From Neiella marina (lineage in GTDB: Bacteria; Pseudomonadota; Gammaproteobacteria; Enterobacterales; Neiellaceae): a stretch of DNA of 64,000 bases. Positions 46,193 through 54,835 of this stretch are shown piece after piece (position 1 is the first letter of the stretch; every line of letters starts with the position of its first letter). The position numbers were made by a program, and so were the translations under genes. The notes beneath the pieces were generated by a model that was given only the letters and a program-made list of their open reading frames with translations, did not search any database and had not been told where the DNA came from. Location: contig NZ_NGNS01000001.1 of the NCBI RefSeq assembly GCF_002165625.1, forward strand, positions 124,001 to 188,000, given 5' to 3'.

Positions 46193-47197
46193 ATGTCCAA
46201 ACCCATTGTGCTCAGCGGTATTCAGCCCTCTGGAAGCCTCACTATTGGTAACTACATTGGTGCAATTAACCAATGGGTGCCGATGCAAGATGAATTTGAC
46301 TGCTTCTTTATGTTGGCAGATCTGCATGCCATTACGGTTCGCCAAGATCCCAAACAACTGCGCGAGCAAGTATACGATTGTTTGGCCATGTACATCGCCT
46401 GTGGATTGAATCCAGAGAAAAGCGCTATTTTTGTTCAATCCCATGTGCCCGAACATGCGCAGCTTACTTGGGTACTTAACTGCTATACCCAAATGGGTGA
46501 GTTGAGCCGGATGACTCAGTTCAAAGATAAGTCGGCGAAGAATGCGAGCAACATTAATGTTGGTTTGTATGGCTACCCAGTGTTAATGGCTGCTGACATC
46601 TTGCTTTATCAAGCCGCACAAGTACCCGTCGGTGATGATCAGAAGCAACACCTTGAGTTGACTCGCGACGTCGCAACCCGCTTTAACAATATCTACGGCG
46701 ATACCTTACGCGTGCCAGAACCAATGATTCCTAAGGTTGGTGCTCGCATCATGTCGCTGCAAGAGCCAACCAAAAAAATGTCGAAATCGGATGCCAATCC
46801 GAAATCATTCATTTTGCTCAATGACACCTTGAAGCAAATCACCAAGAAGATTAAATCAGCGGTCACTGATTCTGACGAACAAGCGCGCATTTTCTTTGAC
46901 ACCAAGGAAAAGCCCGGCGTGTCTAATCTGTTAACACTATTATCGATTGCCACAGGTCGTACAATTGATGACTTAGTGCCTGAGTACGAAGACAAAATGT
47001 ATGGCCATCTGAAAGGCGATACGGCTGACGCTATCGTTGCCATGATCGAACCTATTCAGCAAAAGTACGCCGAACTTCGTGCTGATGCTGACTATCTTCA
47101 TTCAGTGATGCGCAGCGGTGCCGACCGCGCCAGCGAGCAAGCTTCTAAAACCCTTGCCGCGGTATATGACAAAGTGGGCTTTATTAAAGCGCCATAA
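46193..47197 (+). CDS. trpS: Tryptophanyl-tRNA synthetase
   Basis: A 334-aa class I synthetase. The HIGH-like motif is in [15 protein letters not shown] (residues 9-23) and the KMSKS loop in [12 protein letters not shown]. Length matches bacterial TrpRS. It ends the rpe-gph-trpS unit with a strong terminator. Confidence 0.97.
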   Translation: MSKPIVLSGIQPSGSLTIGNYIGAINQWVPMQDEFDCFFMLADLHAITVRQDPKQLREQVYDCLAMYIACGLNPEKSAIFVQSHVPEHAQLTWVLNCYTQMGELSRMTQFKDKSAKNASNINVGLYGYPVLMAADILLYQAAQVPVGDDQKQHLELTRDVATRFNNIYGDTLRVPEPMIPKVGARIMSLQEPTKKMSKSDANPKSFILLNDTLKQITKKIKSAVTDSDEQARIFFDTKEKPGVSNLLTLLSIATGRTIDDLVPEYEDKMYGHLKGDTADAIVAMIEPIQQKYAELRADADYLHSVMRSGADRASEQASKTLAAVYDKVGFIKAP

Positions 47198-47221
47198 ACA
47201 GCAGCGCTGTCACATTGAATT

Positions 47222-47246
47222 AAGCCAGCATCATGCTGGCTTTTTT
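47222..47246 (+). terminator. Rho-independent terminator after trpS
   Basis: AAGCCAGCA (47222-47230) pairs with TGCTGGCTT (47234-47242) over TCA, followed by a T-run. Confidence 0.94.
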
Positions 47247-47330
47247 ATTGCTCGATCCCAGCCCCCTTTTTTCTCCCCGCGGTTGAGATAGCCACTGAAG
47301 GGGTTGGACAATCGGCATTCAAACTGTATA

Positions 47331-47344
47331 TTAGAACAATCTAA
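47331..47344. promoter_or_regulatory. Candidate operator before the CoADR-rhodanese gene
   Basis: TTAGA-ACAA-TCTAA is an exact inverted repeat in an AT-rich stretch 24 nt before the ATG at 47368. Winged-helix ArsR-family repressors of the BigR/SqrR type bind AT-rich dyads of this kind near persulfide genes. Which regulator binds is not shown. Confidence 0.4.
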
Positions 47345-47367
47345 TTTTAATATTTAAAGGTTATCTC

Positions 47368-49032
47368 ATGACTCGAATAGTGATTATCGGAGGCGTTGCC
47401 GGCGGAGCTTCTGCCGCAGCCAGAGCAAGACGCATGAGTGAATCTGCCGACATCATCATGTTTGAACGCGGCGACTACGTGTCATTTGCCAACTGTGGTT
47501 TGCCTTATCATATTGGCGGCGACATTGAATCTCGCGATGCCCTGCTATTACAAACACCGCAAAGCTTTAAACAACGTTTCAATGTCGACGTTCGAGTGCG
47601 TAGCAATGTCGAAGCAATCAACCCATTGGCGCAAACCGTCACAGTTCGCAATCTCGATAGTAATGAATGCTACCAACAACCTTATGACAAACTGCTACTG
47701 AGTCCAGGTGCTAAGTCGATTGCGCCAGCCATTGATGGTCTCAGTAACAACCGCACATTCACCCTCCGCACCTTGCCGGATATGGATCAGATCCAAACTC
47801 TGATTGATCGTGACCAGCCGAGCCATGCCACCGTCCTAGGTGGTGGTTTTATCGGTTTGGAAGCAGCCGAAGCGTTGCGCCAACGCGGCATTGACGTTGC
47901 TCTGGTTGAGCTTGGCCCACAGGTCATGGCTAATGTTGATGCAGAAATGGCTAGCCCATTGCACCAAGAACTAGCTGATCACGGTGTCGATTTGCGTCTT
48001 GCCACGGCGCTGATGTCAGTCGAAGACAATGGCGATTCGCTGGCATTGAAGCTCTCCAACGGCGCATCACTAACCACCGAGTTACTGATCTTAGCTACAG
48101 GGGTGAAACCCGAGACAGAGCTGGCCGAGCAAGCCGGTATCGCCTTGGGCGCCAATGGTGGTATCAAAGTCAATTCTCGGATGGAAACCTCCATCACGAA
48201 CATATTTGCCGCCGGCGATGCAGTCGAGCATGTCGATTTGGTGACTGGCCAGCCTGCACTTATTCCTCTGGCAGGCCCGGCTAATCGCCAAGGTCGAATT
48301 GCTGCCGATAACATGCTGGGCAGTGATAAACACTACAAGGCCACTCAAGGGACATCGGTTTGCCGGGTCTTTGACTTAACTATTGCCGCCACCGGCAGTA
48401 GCGAAAAAGCACTGCTCAAAGCCAAGCGCAAGTATGAAAAAATCTATGTTCATCCAATGAACCATGCTGGCTATTTTCCCGGTGCGACGGCGGTCAGCTT
48501 AAAACTATTATTTGAGCCCAATGATGGCGTCATTCTAGGCGCTCAAGCAGTCGGTAAAGATGGCGTTGATAAACGAATTGACGTCATCGCAATGGCCATT
48601 CGCGCCAAACTCACGGTGTTTGACCTTGAAGAGCAAGAACTCTGTTATGCACCACCTTACGGTTCAGCCAAAGACGTGGTGAATTTGGCAGGCTTTGTTG
48701 CTGCTAATTACCTTCGTGGTGAAAGTGATATTTGCCAAGTTGACGATGTGTTGGCGCCGAATCCACAACAAGTAGTATTGGATGTGCGCAACCCACCAGA
48801 GCTAATCAATACTGGAGCGATTGAAGGCGCCGTCAATATTCCGCTTGATTCATTACGTGAGCGACTCAACGAGCTTGACCGAGACAAAGAGTACTTAGTC
48901 AGCTGCATGGTTGGCTTGCGGGCTCACGTTGCCACCCGCTTACTCATCAACTCGGGCTTTAAAGCTAAGAATATGACCGGTGGGTTTAAAACCTATCAAA
49001 TGGTTCTAGCAGCGAAAGCGGTGACATCATGA
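47368..49032 (+). CDS. CoA-disulfide reductase / rhodanese fusion (NADH-dependent persulfide reductase type)
   Basis: A 554-aa flavoenzyme. The N-terminal FAD fold starts VIIGGVAGGASAAARARR; the single active-site cysteine is Cys43 in SFANCGLPYHIGG, as in CoA-disulfide reductases. The NAD motif ATVLGGGFIGLEAAEALR lies mid-protein. The C-terminal rhodanese domain (about 460-550) has LDVRNPPE and an active cysteine near 513 in VSCMVGLR. Proteins of this layout reduce CoA or glutathione persulfides and polysulfides. It is coupled by ATGA to two YeeE/YedE half-transporters, which points to import and handling of thiosulfate or sulfane sulfur. Confidence 0.88.
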   Translation: MTRIVIIGGVAGGASAAARARRMSESADIIMFERGDYVSFANCGLPYHIGGDIESRDALLLQTPQSFKQRFNVDVRVRSNVEAINPLAQTVTVRNLDSNECYQQPYDKLLLSPGAKSIAPAIDGLSNNRTFTLRTLPDMDQIQTLIDRDQPSHATVLGGGFIGLEAAEALRQRGIDVALVELGPQVMANVDAEMASPLHQELADHGVDLRLATALMSVEDNGDSLALKLSNGASLTTELLILATGVKPETELAEQAGIALGANGGIKVNSRMETSITNIFAAGDAVEHVDLVTGQPALIPLAGPANRQGRIAADNMLGSDKHYKATQGTSVCRVFDLTIAATGSSEKALLKAKRKYEKIYVHPMNHAGYFPGATAVSLKLLFEPNDGVILGAQAVGKDGVDKRIDVIAMAIRAKLTVFDLEEQELCYAPPYGSAKDVVNLAGFVAANYLRGESDICQVDDVLAPNPQQVVLDVRNPPELINTGAIEGAVNIPLDSLRERLNELDRDKEYLVSCMVGLRAHVATRLLINSGFKAKNMTGGFKTYQMVLAAKAVTS

Positions 49033-49439
49033 CCGAATTCACTCCCATTAGCGCCTTATTAGGCGGCGCGTTGATCGGCCTCGGCGCAGCCTGTTTGCTG
49101 CTGATCAATGGCCGTATAGCTGGTATTAGCGGTATCGCTAGCCAGCTGCTGCGTAAACCCAACCCAGATTGGTGGTGGCGATTGGCGTTTGCTGCCGGCC
49201 TAATTACCGCACCGGTGTTATTTTTCCAACCGACTGACATGCCGGAGCTGTCGCTACATTCCAATTGGCTAGTAATTGTCGCCGGGTTGCTTGTCGGTAT
49301 TGGTACCAAAATAGGTTCTGGTTGTACGTCAGGACATGGCATTTGTGGCATGGCTCGGTTATCAAAACGGTCCATCGTCGCCACGCTGGTCTTCATGACC
49401 ACGGCTATCGTTGTAGTAGCGCTGCAGAAACTGGTGTAA
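49029..49439 (+). CDS. YeeE/YedE family transporter, half-size subunit 1
   Basis: A 136-aa membrane protein with four hydrophobic segments. It carries the sulfur-carrier motif GIGTKIGSGCTSGHGICG, in which the cysteines form the path for thiosulfate in YeeE. The second conserved motif LGAACLLLINGRIAGISGI is in the first half. It overlaps the upstream flavoenzyme gene (ATGA) and precedes a second half by 3 nt. Full-length YeeE proteins contain two such halves, so both gene products probably form one channel. Confidence 0.85.
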   Translation: MTEFTPISALLGGALIGLGAACLLLINGRIAGISGIASQLLRKPNPDWWWRLAFAAGLITAPVLFFQPTDMPELSLHSNWLVIVAGLLVGIGTKIGSGCTSGHGICGMARLSKRSIVATLVFMTTAIVVVALQKLV

Positions 49440-49442
49440 TGG

Positions 49443-49895
49443 ATGAAAAATAACATGTTACTTTCAATCTTAAGCGCCCTTGCAAGCGGCTTGTTGTTTG
49501 GTGCTGGGCTTGTCATTTCAGGCATGATCAACCCACAGAAAGTGATCGGCTTTTTGGATATCTTCGGCCACTGGGATCCGTCACTTGCATTGGTGATGAC
49601 TGGCGCGCTTGCTGTGTATACGCCGGCGTATTGGTTGCTAGTCCGTCAACGGACGAACGCCGTATTGTCAGAACAACTCCACATCCCTAATCGAACCGAA
49701 ATCGATTGTCAGTTATTAATTGGCGCCATCTTGTTTGGCGTCGGCTGGGGATTGGTGGGAATTTGTCCCGGCCCAGCGTTGACCCTAATCAGTTCACTAC
49801 AGCAGCCGGTATTTCTGTTCATCGCCGCGATGTTTGTTGGCTTTTGGCTAGCGCCAAAATGGATGAGTCTAATGGGTAAATCAGTTCCCTCCTAA
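49443..49895 (+). CDS. YeeE/YedE family transporter, half-size subunit 2 (DUF6691-type)
   Basis: A 150-aa membrane protein with about four hydrophobic segments. The paired motifs FGAGLVISGMINPQKVIGFLD and GVGWGLVGICPGPAL are those of the second half-transporter in PmpAB-like pairs, with the conserved cysteine in ICPGPA. It follows subunit 1 by 3 nt and completes the three-gene sulfur cassette. Cargo is inferred from the family and the linked rhodanese. Confidence 0.85.
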   Translation: MKNNMLLSILSALASGLLFGAGLVISGMINPQKVIGFLDIFGHWDPSLALVMTGALAVYTPAYWLLVRQRTNAVLSEQLHIPNRTEIDCQLLIGAILFGVGWGLVGICPGPALTLISSLQQPVFLFIAAMFVGFWLAPKWMSLMGKSVPS

Positions 49896-49910
49896 ATATT
49901 CGTTATTTTA

Positions 49911-49932
49911 CATATGTGATTTTTTGTATATG
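49911..49932. promoter_or_regulatory. Candidate ArsR operator
   Basis: CATATG-N10-TATATG (49911-49932) lies 28 nt before the arsR start and resembles the imperfect dyad bound by ArsR in the E. coli ars promoter (ATATG, T-rich centre, TATG). Autoregulation is expected for this family. Confidence 0.5.
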
Positions 49933-49960
49933 ATGCACACTCGCCAGTTGGAGGTGCATC

Positions 49961-50359
49961 ATGGCAAAGACTCTAGACGCCAATCAAACAACGAATTGTT
50001 CGTTAGTTAATTCACTGGACGCGATCAAAGCGCTCGCCGACGCCAATCGATTAGAGCTGACTTTACTGATTGCTGATCAAGGCGAGCTTTGCGTCTGTGA
50101 ACTTGTCACTGCAGTGCAACAACCGCAAGCCAAAATATCCCGCAATCTAGCGTTGCTCCGTCGCGCAGAGATCTTGGTTGACCGACGCCAAGGTAAATGG
50201 GTGCACTACCAACTCAATCACACAGCCCCAGCTTGGCTAATGCAGATGCTTGATACCCTCAAAGCAGCAGAGGCTTGCCACCTGAACGAGCTGGTTCAAC
50301 GTTTAGAACAAATGGGTGACAGACCGCAACGTCTAAGTAACTGCTGCCCAAGTACTTAA
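49961..50359 (+). CDS. arsR: Arsenite-responsive repressor ArsR
   Basis: A 132-aa winged-helix repressor. The metal site CVC (Cys44 and Cys46 in GELCVCELV) lies in the alpha-3 region; a CC pair at 128-129 ends the protein and may provide the third thiol. The recognition helix is [24 protein letters not shown] sits 6 nt before the ATG. It heads the arsR-GAPDH-arsJ operon. Confidence 0.92.
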   Translation: MAKTLDANQTTNCSLVNSLDAIKALADANRLELTLLIADQGELCVCELVTAVQQPQAKISRNLALLRRAEILVDRRQGKWVHYQLNHTAPAWLMQMLDTLKAAEACHLNELVQRLEQMGDRPQRLSNCCPST

Positions 50360-50373
50360 TTCGGAGAACAATC

Positions 50374-51384
50374 ATGACCATCAAAGTAGGAATCAACGGT
50401 TTTGGCCGCATCGGCCGACTCGCGCTCAGAGCCGCGTTTGACTGGCCCGAGCTAGAGTTTGTGCAAATCAATGACGTGGCAGGCGATGCCGCAACACTGG
50501 CTCACCTGCTGCAATATGATTCAGTACAAGGCACTTGGGAGCATGAGGTCACGAGCGACGGCAACGACATGCTGATCGATGGTCACCGTATTGCCTGCAG
50601 CCAGCAAGGCAACATTAGCGATATCGATTGGTCAGGCTGTGATGTGGTACTCGAAGCCACTGGCGTCCATCGCAAAACTGAATTACTGCAGCAGTATCTG
50701 GAACAAGGCGTTAAGCGCGTGGTGGTCTCTGCGCCAGTGAAAGAGCCCGGCATCGCCAACATTGTCATGGGCGTGAATGATGATATTTATGTCGCCGACG
50801 AGCACCCTATCGTGACAGCAGCTAGCTGCACCACCAACTGCTTAGCTCCGGTGATCAAGGTAATCAAAGAAAGCTTTGGCATTGAGCGCTGTATGATGAC
50901 CACCATTCATGATCTGACGAATACCCAAACTATTCTCGATGCGCCGCATAAAGATCTGCGTCGCGCACGCGCTTGCGGTATGTCGCTGATCCCAACAACC
51001 ACAGGTTCAGCCACTGCCATAGTCGAAATTTTCCCAGATCTGAAAGGCAAGATTAACGGCCATGCCGTGCGTGTGCCGCTAGCCAATGCTTCACTCACCG
51101 ATATGGTATTCGAACTGCAGCGAGATACTGACGTAGAGGCTGTCAATGCAGCGTTAAAAGCAGCTGCCGAAGGCGAGTTAAATGGCATTTTGGGCTACGA
51201 AGAAAAACCCTTGGTATCGATTGATTACAAAGGCGATCAGCGTTCAACTGTGGTCGATGCCCAAAGTACCATGATGCTCGAATCACGAATGCTCAAGATC
51301 TACGCTTGGTATGACAATGAAATGGGCTATGCAACCCGCACCAGCGAATTGATCCGCAAGGTCGGTTTGTCGGATTTAACTTGA
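50374..51384 (+). CDS. ArsJ-associated glyceraldehyde-3-phosphate dehydrogenase
   Basis: A 336-aa GAPDH with the NAD loop [11 protein letters not shown] and catalytic cysteine in [10 protein letters not shown]. In ars operons this enzyme uses arsenate in place of phosphate and makes 1-arseno-3-phosphoglycerate, the substrate of the ArsJ efflux protein. The linkage to arsR (14 nt) and arsJ supports that role over central glycolysis. Confidence 0.92.
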   Translation: MTIKVGINGFGRIGRLALRAAFDWPELEFVQINDVAGDAATLAHLLQYDSVQGTWEHEVTSDGNDMLIDGHRIACSQQGNISDIDWSGCDVVLEATGVHRKTELLQQYLEQGVKRVVVSAPVKEPGIANIVMGVNDDIYVADEHPIVTAASCTTNCLAPVIKVIKESFGIERCMMTTIHDLTNTQTILDAPHKDLRRARACGMSLIPTTTGSATAIVEIFPDLKGKINGHAVRVPLANASLTDMVFELQRDTDVEAVNAALKAAAEGELNGILGYEEKPLVSIDYKGDQRSTVVDAQSTMMLESRMLKIYAWYDNEMGYATRTSELIRKVGLSDLT

Positions 51385-51406
51385 TACCCGAGTCCGCTGT
51401 CGACCT

Positions 51407-51512
51407 ATAGGAGCAAGTTGTCGCTGGTGGGAACATCTGCCGCAGGGATGCGGCAGCTGAGCCATCATGGAAGATTTCTCGGCGCTTCCCAACAGCGACA
51501 ACTTGTTCCTAT
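51407..51512. repeat. Inverted-repeat element with 20-bp arms
   Basis: Arms 51407-51426 and 51493-51512 are reverse complements with one mismatch. The 66-bp interior holds a second hairpin, CTGCCGCA (51437-51444) and TGCGGCAG (51449-51456) around GGGA. The whole fills the gap between GAPDH and arsJ. It resembles a REP- or MITE-like palindromic element; no transposase and no clear target duplication are seen. Confidence 0.65.
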
Positions 51513-51541
51513 CATCACCTGTTACTTAGGATCATTTGATC

Positions 51542-52747
51542 ATGACGCAAGCACTCAAACAGTATCTGCTCGTTACCTTCAATTACTGGAATTTCACCCT
51601 TACCGACGGCGCGTTGCGGATGTTGGTAGTTTTGCACTTCCATCACTTGGGTTACTCAGCACTGAGCATTGCCATGCTGTTTTTGTTCTACGAGGTGTTT
51701 GGCGTCGTTACCAATTTGGTGGGCGGTTGGCTCGCCACTCGGTTAGGGCTCAATAGCACGATGAATTTGGGGCTAGCGCTGCAAATCGTCGCGCTGGCAT
51801 CGCTCGCGGTGCCATCCGAATGGCTATCGATTCCTTACGTCATGGCAGCCCAAGCGTTGTCAGGCATTGCCAAAGACCTGAACAAAATGAGTGCCAAGAG
51901 CAGCATTAAGATGCTACTGCCAGAGCAACAACAAGGCTCGCTGTATAAGTGGGTGGCGATTCTGACTGGCTCTAAGAATGCCCTCAAAGGGTTGGGCTTT
52001 TTCCTCGGCGGCGCATTACTCGCCTGGCTTGGATTTAGTCATGCCATGTTAGCGATGGCAGCAGTACTTGCTGCTGTACTGCTTTTGAGTCTGCTGCTAT
52101 TACAGAAGGATCTTGGTAAAACCAAAGCAAAAACCAAATTCCGCGATATTTTTTCCAAGAGCCGCAGTGTCAATGTGCTTTCGGCAGCCCGAATGTTTCT
52201 TTTCGGCGCTCGCGATGTTTGGTTTGTTGTCGCCCTACCGGTTTATTTGGCTAGCGTATTCGACTGGCCCCATTTGCAAGTTTCCGGCTTTCTTGCGGTG
52301 TGGGTGATTGGTTATGGCTTTGTTCAAGGCTTGGCGCCATCAATTACTCGTGCAGGTCAGTCGTTACCAGATGGCCGCTCCGCTTTGTTCTGGGCGGCAT
52401 TACTAGCAGCGGTGACGACGCTAGTGGCTGCGCTAGTGACCATCCAGTGGCAACCACAATTGGCAATCGTTGTTGGCTTACTGGCCTTTGGCGCAGTGTT
52501 CGCGGTGAATTCCTCGCTGCACTCATATTTAATTGTCAGTTATGCCGATCGCGAAGGAGTGTCATTGGATGTTGGTTTTTACTACATGGCCAATGCCATG
52601 GGCCGATTGATCGGCACCGTGTTATCAGGAGTGGTTTACCAAGTTGCGGGGTTGACAGCATGTTTATGGGTTTCTGCCGCATTCCTAGCAGCAACCAGCC
52701 TAATATCGCTGGCGCTACCCAAAAATACCGACACCGCCGTTAGCTGA
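51542..52747 (+). CDS. arsJ: Organoarsenical efflux permease ArsJ
   Basis: A 401-aa major-facilitator membrane protein with about 11-12 hydrophobic segments. It expels 1-arseno-3-phosphoglycerate made by the upstream GAPDH, so the pair gives arsenate resistance without reduction to arsenite. ArsJ-like segments include the NYWNFTLTDGALRMLVVLHF start and ALSGIAKDLNKMSAKSSIK. ATG 51542 has AGGA about 10 nt upstream. The end overlaps the convergent GDT1-family gene by 8 nt. Confidence 0.92.
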   Translation: MTQALKQYLLVTFNYWNFTLTDGALRMLVVLHFHHLGYSALSIAMLFLFYEVFGVVTNLVGGWLATRLGLNSTMNLGLALQIVALASLAVPSEWLSIPYVMAAQALSGIAKDLNKMSAKSSIKMLLPEQQQGSLYKWVAILTGSKNALKGLGFFLGGALLAWLGFSHAMLAMAAVLAAVLLLSLLLLQKDLGKTKAKTKFRDIFSKSRSVNVLSAARMFLFGARDVWFVVALPVYLASVFDWPHLQVSGFLAVWVIGYGFVQGLAPSITRAGQSLPDGRSALFWAALLAAVTTLVAALVTIQWQPQLAIVVGLLAFGAVFAVNSSLHSYLIVSYADREGVSLDVGFYYMANAMGRLIGTVLSGVVYQVAGLTACLWVSAAFLAATSLISLALPKNTDTAVS

Positions 52748-53318
52748 GCAGCTGAAGTGTCATCGCTATCGACATAGCAATAAACAGCATGCCACTGGCA
52801 AAGTGAAGCCATTGCAGTTGCATGCGCCGCAATAATGCGCAGCCAATCAGTACGCCCAAAGCTGACGTCATTGATAACCCTACGGTGGCACCAAACCATA
52901 CGGCAATAACATCGTACTTGGTACTCAGCGCAGCCACACTGAGCTGAGTCTTATCGCCCAACTCGGCCATTGCAATCAGACTGAAAGTAGACCAGATCAC
53001 TCGTCTACGACTCACATGACCTACATCAGAAGCGTCCTCTTCAGGCTGATGACGCCAACCTTGCCACAGCGCTTGCATACCAAAGATGGCAAACATCGCA
53101 GCAGCTGCAATAGCGAGCCACTCAAGCGGCAGCCAGTTTGCCAGCGTGCCACCGACCGCAACCGCCAAAGCATTCAAACCGGCAAAGGCCAGTATCGCGC
53201 CAATTAATACTTGTTTGGCAGGCAAGCGCGCCGCCAGTGCCATGCAAACCATTTGGCTTTTGTCGCCCATCTCCGCGAGGGTGACGATCAAGAAGCTAAT
53301 TGAAAATGCTTCGAACAT
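52740..53318 (-). CDS. TMEM165/GDT1 family cation transporter
   Basis: A 192-aa inner-membrane protein with six hydrophobic segments in two inverted halves. Each half carries the family signature E-x-G-D-K-(S/T): EMGDKSQ near residue 16 and ELGDKTQ near 119. Bacterial members (MneA) export manganese; others move calcium. The leader shows no yybP-ykoY-type structure that I can see. Confidence 0.88.
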   Translation of the reverse strand: MFEAFSISFLIVTLAEMGDKSQMVCMALAARLPAKQVLIGAILAFAGLNALAVAVGGTLANWLPLEWLAIAAAAMFAIFGMQALWQGWRHQPEEDASDVGHVSRRRVIWSTFSLIAMAELGDKTQLSVAALSTKYDVIAVWFGATVGLSMTSALGVLIGCALLRRMQLQWLHFASGMLFIAMSIAMTLQLLS

Positions 53319-53383
53319 TAGGGTGGACCAGAGTCGTAGTTAAAACTAATTATGTTGCAAAATTGATGAAGTTTAGCGCTAGT

Positions 53384-53397
53384 GTGATCTAAATCAT
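53384..53397. promoter_or_regulatory. FNR/DNR-type box before nnrS
   Basis: GTGATCTAAATCAT contains the core TGAT-N4-ATCA. Its centre is 41 bp before a start predicted from a -10-like TAACTAT (53418-53424), the spacing of a class II FNR activator site. It lies between nnrS and the divergent GDT1-family gene. Confidence 0.6.
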
Positions 53398-53456
53398 GCC
53401 ACTGGCAAGCGAAACTGATAACTATTAGCGCCAACACTCTTTGTTAAATCGCTGTT

Positions 53457-54629
53457 ATGCAAATTACCGATCGAGCCATTGAAGACAAAACCATGCCGCT
53501 ATTCCGCCTCGCGTTTCGGCCGCTATTCCTCTTTGGTACAGCATACGCAGGTTGGCTTATGGTGCGCTGGATCCTGATTCTGACTGGCTCTTGGGCTTGG
53601 TCGCATCCGGTTGCTCTGTTTACTTGGCACGGTCACGAAATGCAATTTGGTTTCGTGATGGCAATCATCATCGGTTTTCTGTGCACCGCGGCTCAAAACT
53701 GGACCGGTATCCCCGGCCTGCGTAGTTGGCACTTGGCGGTTATCTCCGCGTGCTGGCTGGGGGGCCGAATTGTAGCCAATATCGAGCCTAGTTCAATAGC
53801 ACTATATATCTTCGACGGCGCATTTATTGTTCTCGGTGCGGCTGCGGTAGGAAGGCAACTGTTGCTATCAGGCAATAAACGAAACTTAGTATTCTTGCCA
53901 ATTCTGGCGGTATTTCTTGCCCTCCACTTAGCTCAGGTTTGGGCCATGCAATCTGCGCCACAATATGGCCGAGCTCTGGGCTTTGCTGGCATCTGGTGGA
54001 TTAGTTTATTGGTGAGTTTGCTCGCCGCTCGCGTGGTACCTTTTTTCATCGAGCGCCGATTGAACGACAAGCTACCGCGTGATCCTATCTGGTGGCTAGC
54101 TGGTGCACAATTCAGCCTGCTGGCGTTGGCATTGTTAAGCGTATTCGCAATGCCTGCCATCACGATGCAGATTCTGGCAGCCACAGCGCTGCTGTTTCAA
54201 GCGCCGCGGCTTTGGCGTTGGTATCGCTCTGGCATCTGGTCAGAGCCGCTACTGTGGTCTCTATATCTGAGCTTTGCTTTTCTACCGATAGCCTTGCTTG
54301 TGTTGGCAATCAAGGGCAACAATCATCTGAGCATGGTCATGCATTTGCTTAGCGTCGGCCTTATTGGTGGCATGATCATGGCCATGATGGCTCGTGTGAG
54401 TCTGGGTCACACCGGCAGGGTACTTCATGCTCATCCATTAACCGTATTTGCCTTCGCCGCAATGCTGCTGGCGGCAACAGCCAGAACCTTACTGCCAGCA
54501 TTGGGAGTGGAGTGGACCCGATTCGGTTATCAACTCTCTGCGATGGGCTGGATCTTGTCCATAGGCTGCTTTTTATGGGTTTACGCACCTATTCTGTGCA
54601 AAGCCCGCGCAGACGGAAATCCCGGTTAA
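53457..54629 (+). CDS. nnrS: NnrS family haem-copper membrane protein
   Basis: A 390-aa inner-membrane protein with about 12 hydrophobic segments and the NnrS segments FRLAFRPLFLFGTAYAGW, WHGHEMQFGFVMAIIIGFL and MARVSLGHTGR, whose histidines are thought to bind haem and copper. NnrS eases nitric oxide stress in known hosts. The first ATG (53457) has no ribosome site; a later ATG (MPLFRLAF, 12 codons in) is possible. The FNR-type box upstream fits low-oxygen or NO control. Confidence 0.9.
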   Translation: MQITDRAIEDKTMPLFRLAFRPLFLFGTAYAGWLMVRWILILTGSWAWSHPVALFTWHGHEMQFGFVMAIIIGFLCTAAQNWTGIPGLRSWHLAVISACWLGGRIVANIEPSSIALYIFDGAFIVLGAAAVGRQLLLSGNKRNLVFLPILAVFLALHLAQVWAMQSAPQYGRALGFAGIWWISLLVSLLAARVVPFFIERRLNDKLPRDPIWWLAGAQFSLLALALLSVFAMPAITMQILAATALLFQAPRLWRWYRSGIWSEPLLWSLYLSFAFLPIALLVLAIKGNNHLSMVMHLLSVGLIGGMIMAMMARVSLGHTGRVLHAHPLTVFAFAAMLLAATARTLLPALGVEWTRFGYQLSAMGWILSIGCFLWVYAPILCKARADGNPG

Positions 54630-54701
54630 AGTGCAACCAAAGTGTTGCTTCACATAACAAAAAAATAACATGGATAGTTATCCCTCAGACCGAATACAAG
54701 C

Positions 54702-54715
54702 TTGATCCAGATCAG
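54702..54715. promoter_or_regulatory. FNR box of nrdDG
   Basis: TTGATCCAGATCAG matches TTGAT-N4-ATCAA at 9 of 10 fixed bases. It lies 121 nt before nrdD and upstream of two NrdR boxes. Confidence 0.7.
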
Positions 54716-54743
54716 TAATTGTTGTGTCTAAATCTCGCCTAAT

Positions 54744-54791
54744 ACACCAGATATAGTGCCAAGCACACATGCACAACCACATATGTTGTGC
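54744..54791. promoter_or_regulatory. Pair of NrdR boxes before nrdDG
   Basis: Box 1, ACACCAGATATAGTGC (54744-54759), matches 13 of 16 positions of the NrdR consensus ACACWATATATWGTGT; box 2 (54776-54791) matches 11. They are 32 bp apart start to start, three helical turns, as usual for NrdR pairs. Confidence 0.7.
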
Positions 54792-54835
54792 ATAAAGCTA
54801 AAATAACCTGTGTATAAAGTTGAGAGGAGACTACT

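Noticed and set aside
51418-51756. 112-codon plus-strand ORF beginning in the inverted-repeat element
   Set aside because: Runs into arsJ in the wrong frame; the element itself is palindromic, not coding.
52300-52743. 147-codon plus-strand ORF
   Set aside because: Shifted frame inside arsJ, rich in Cys and Arg in the way of out-of-frame translations.
53319-53383. Manganese riboswitch (yybP-ykoY) before the GDT1-family gene
   Set aside because: The leader is short and AT-rich and lacks the conserved loops of that RNA.
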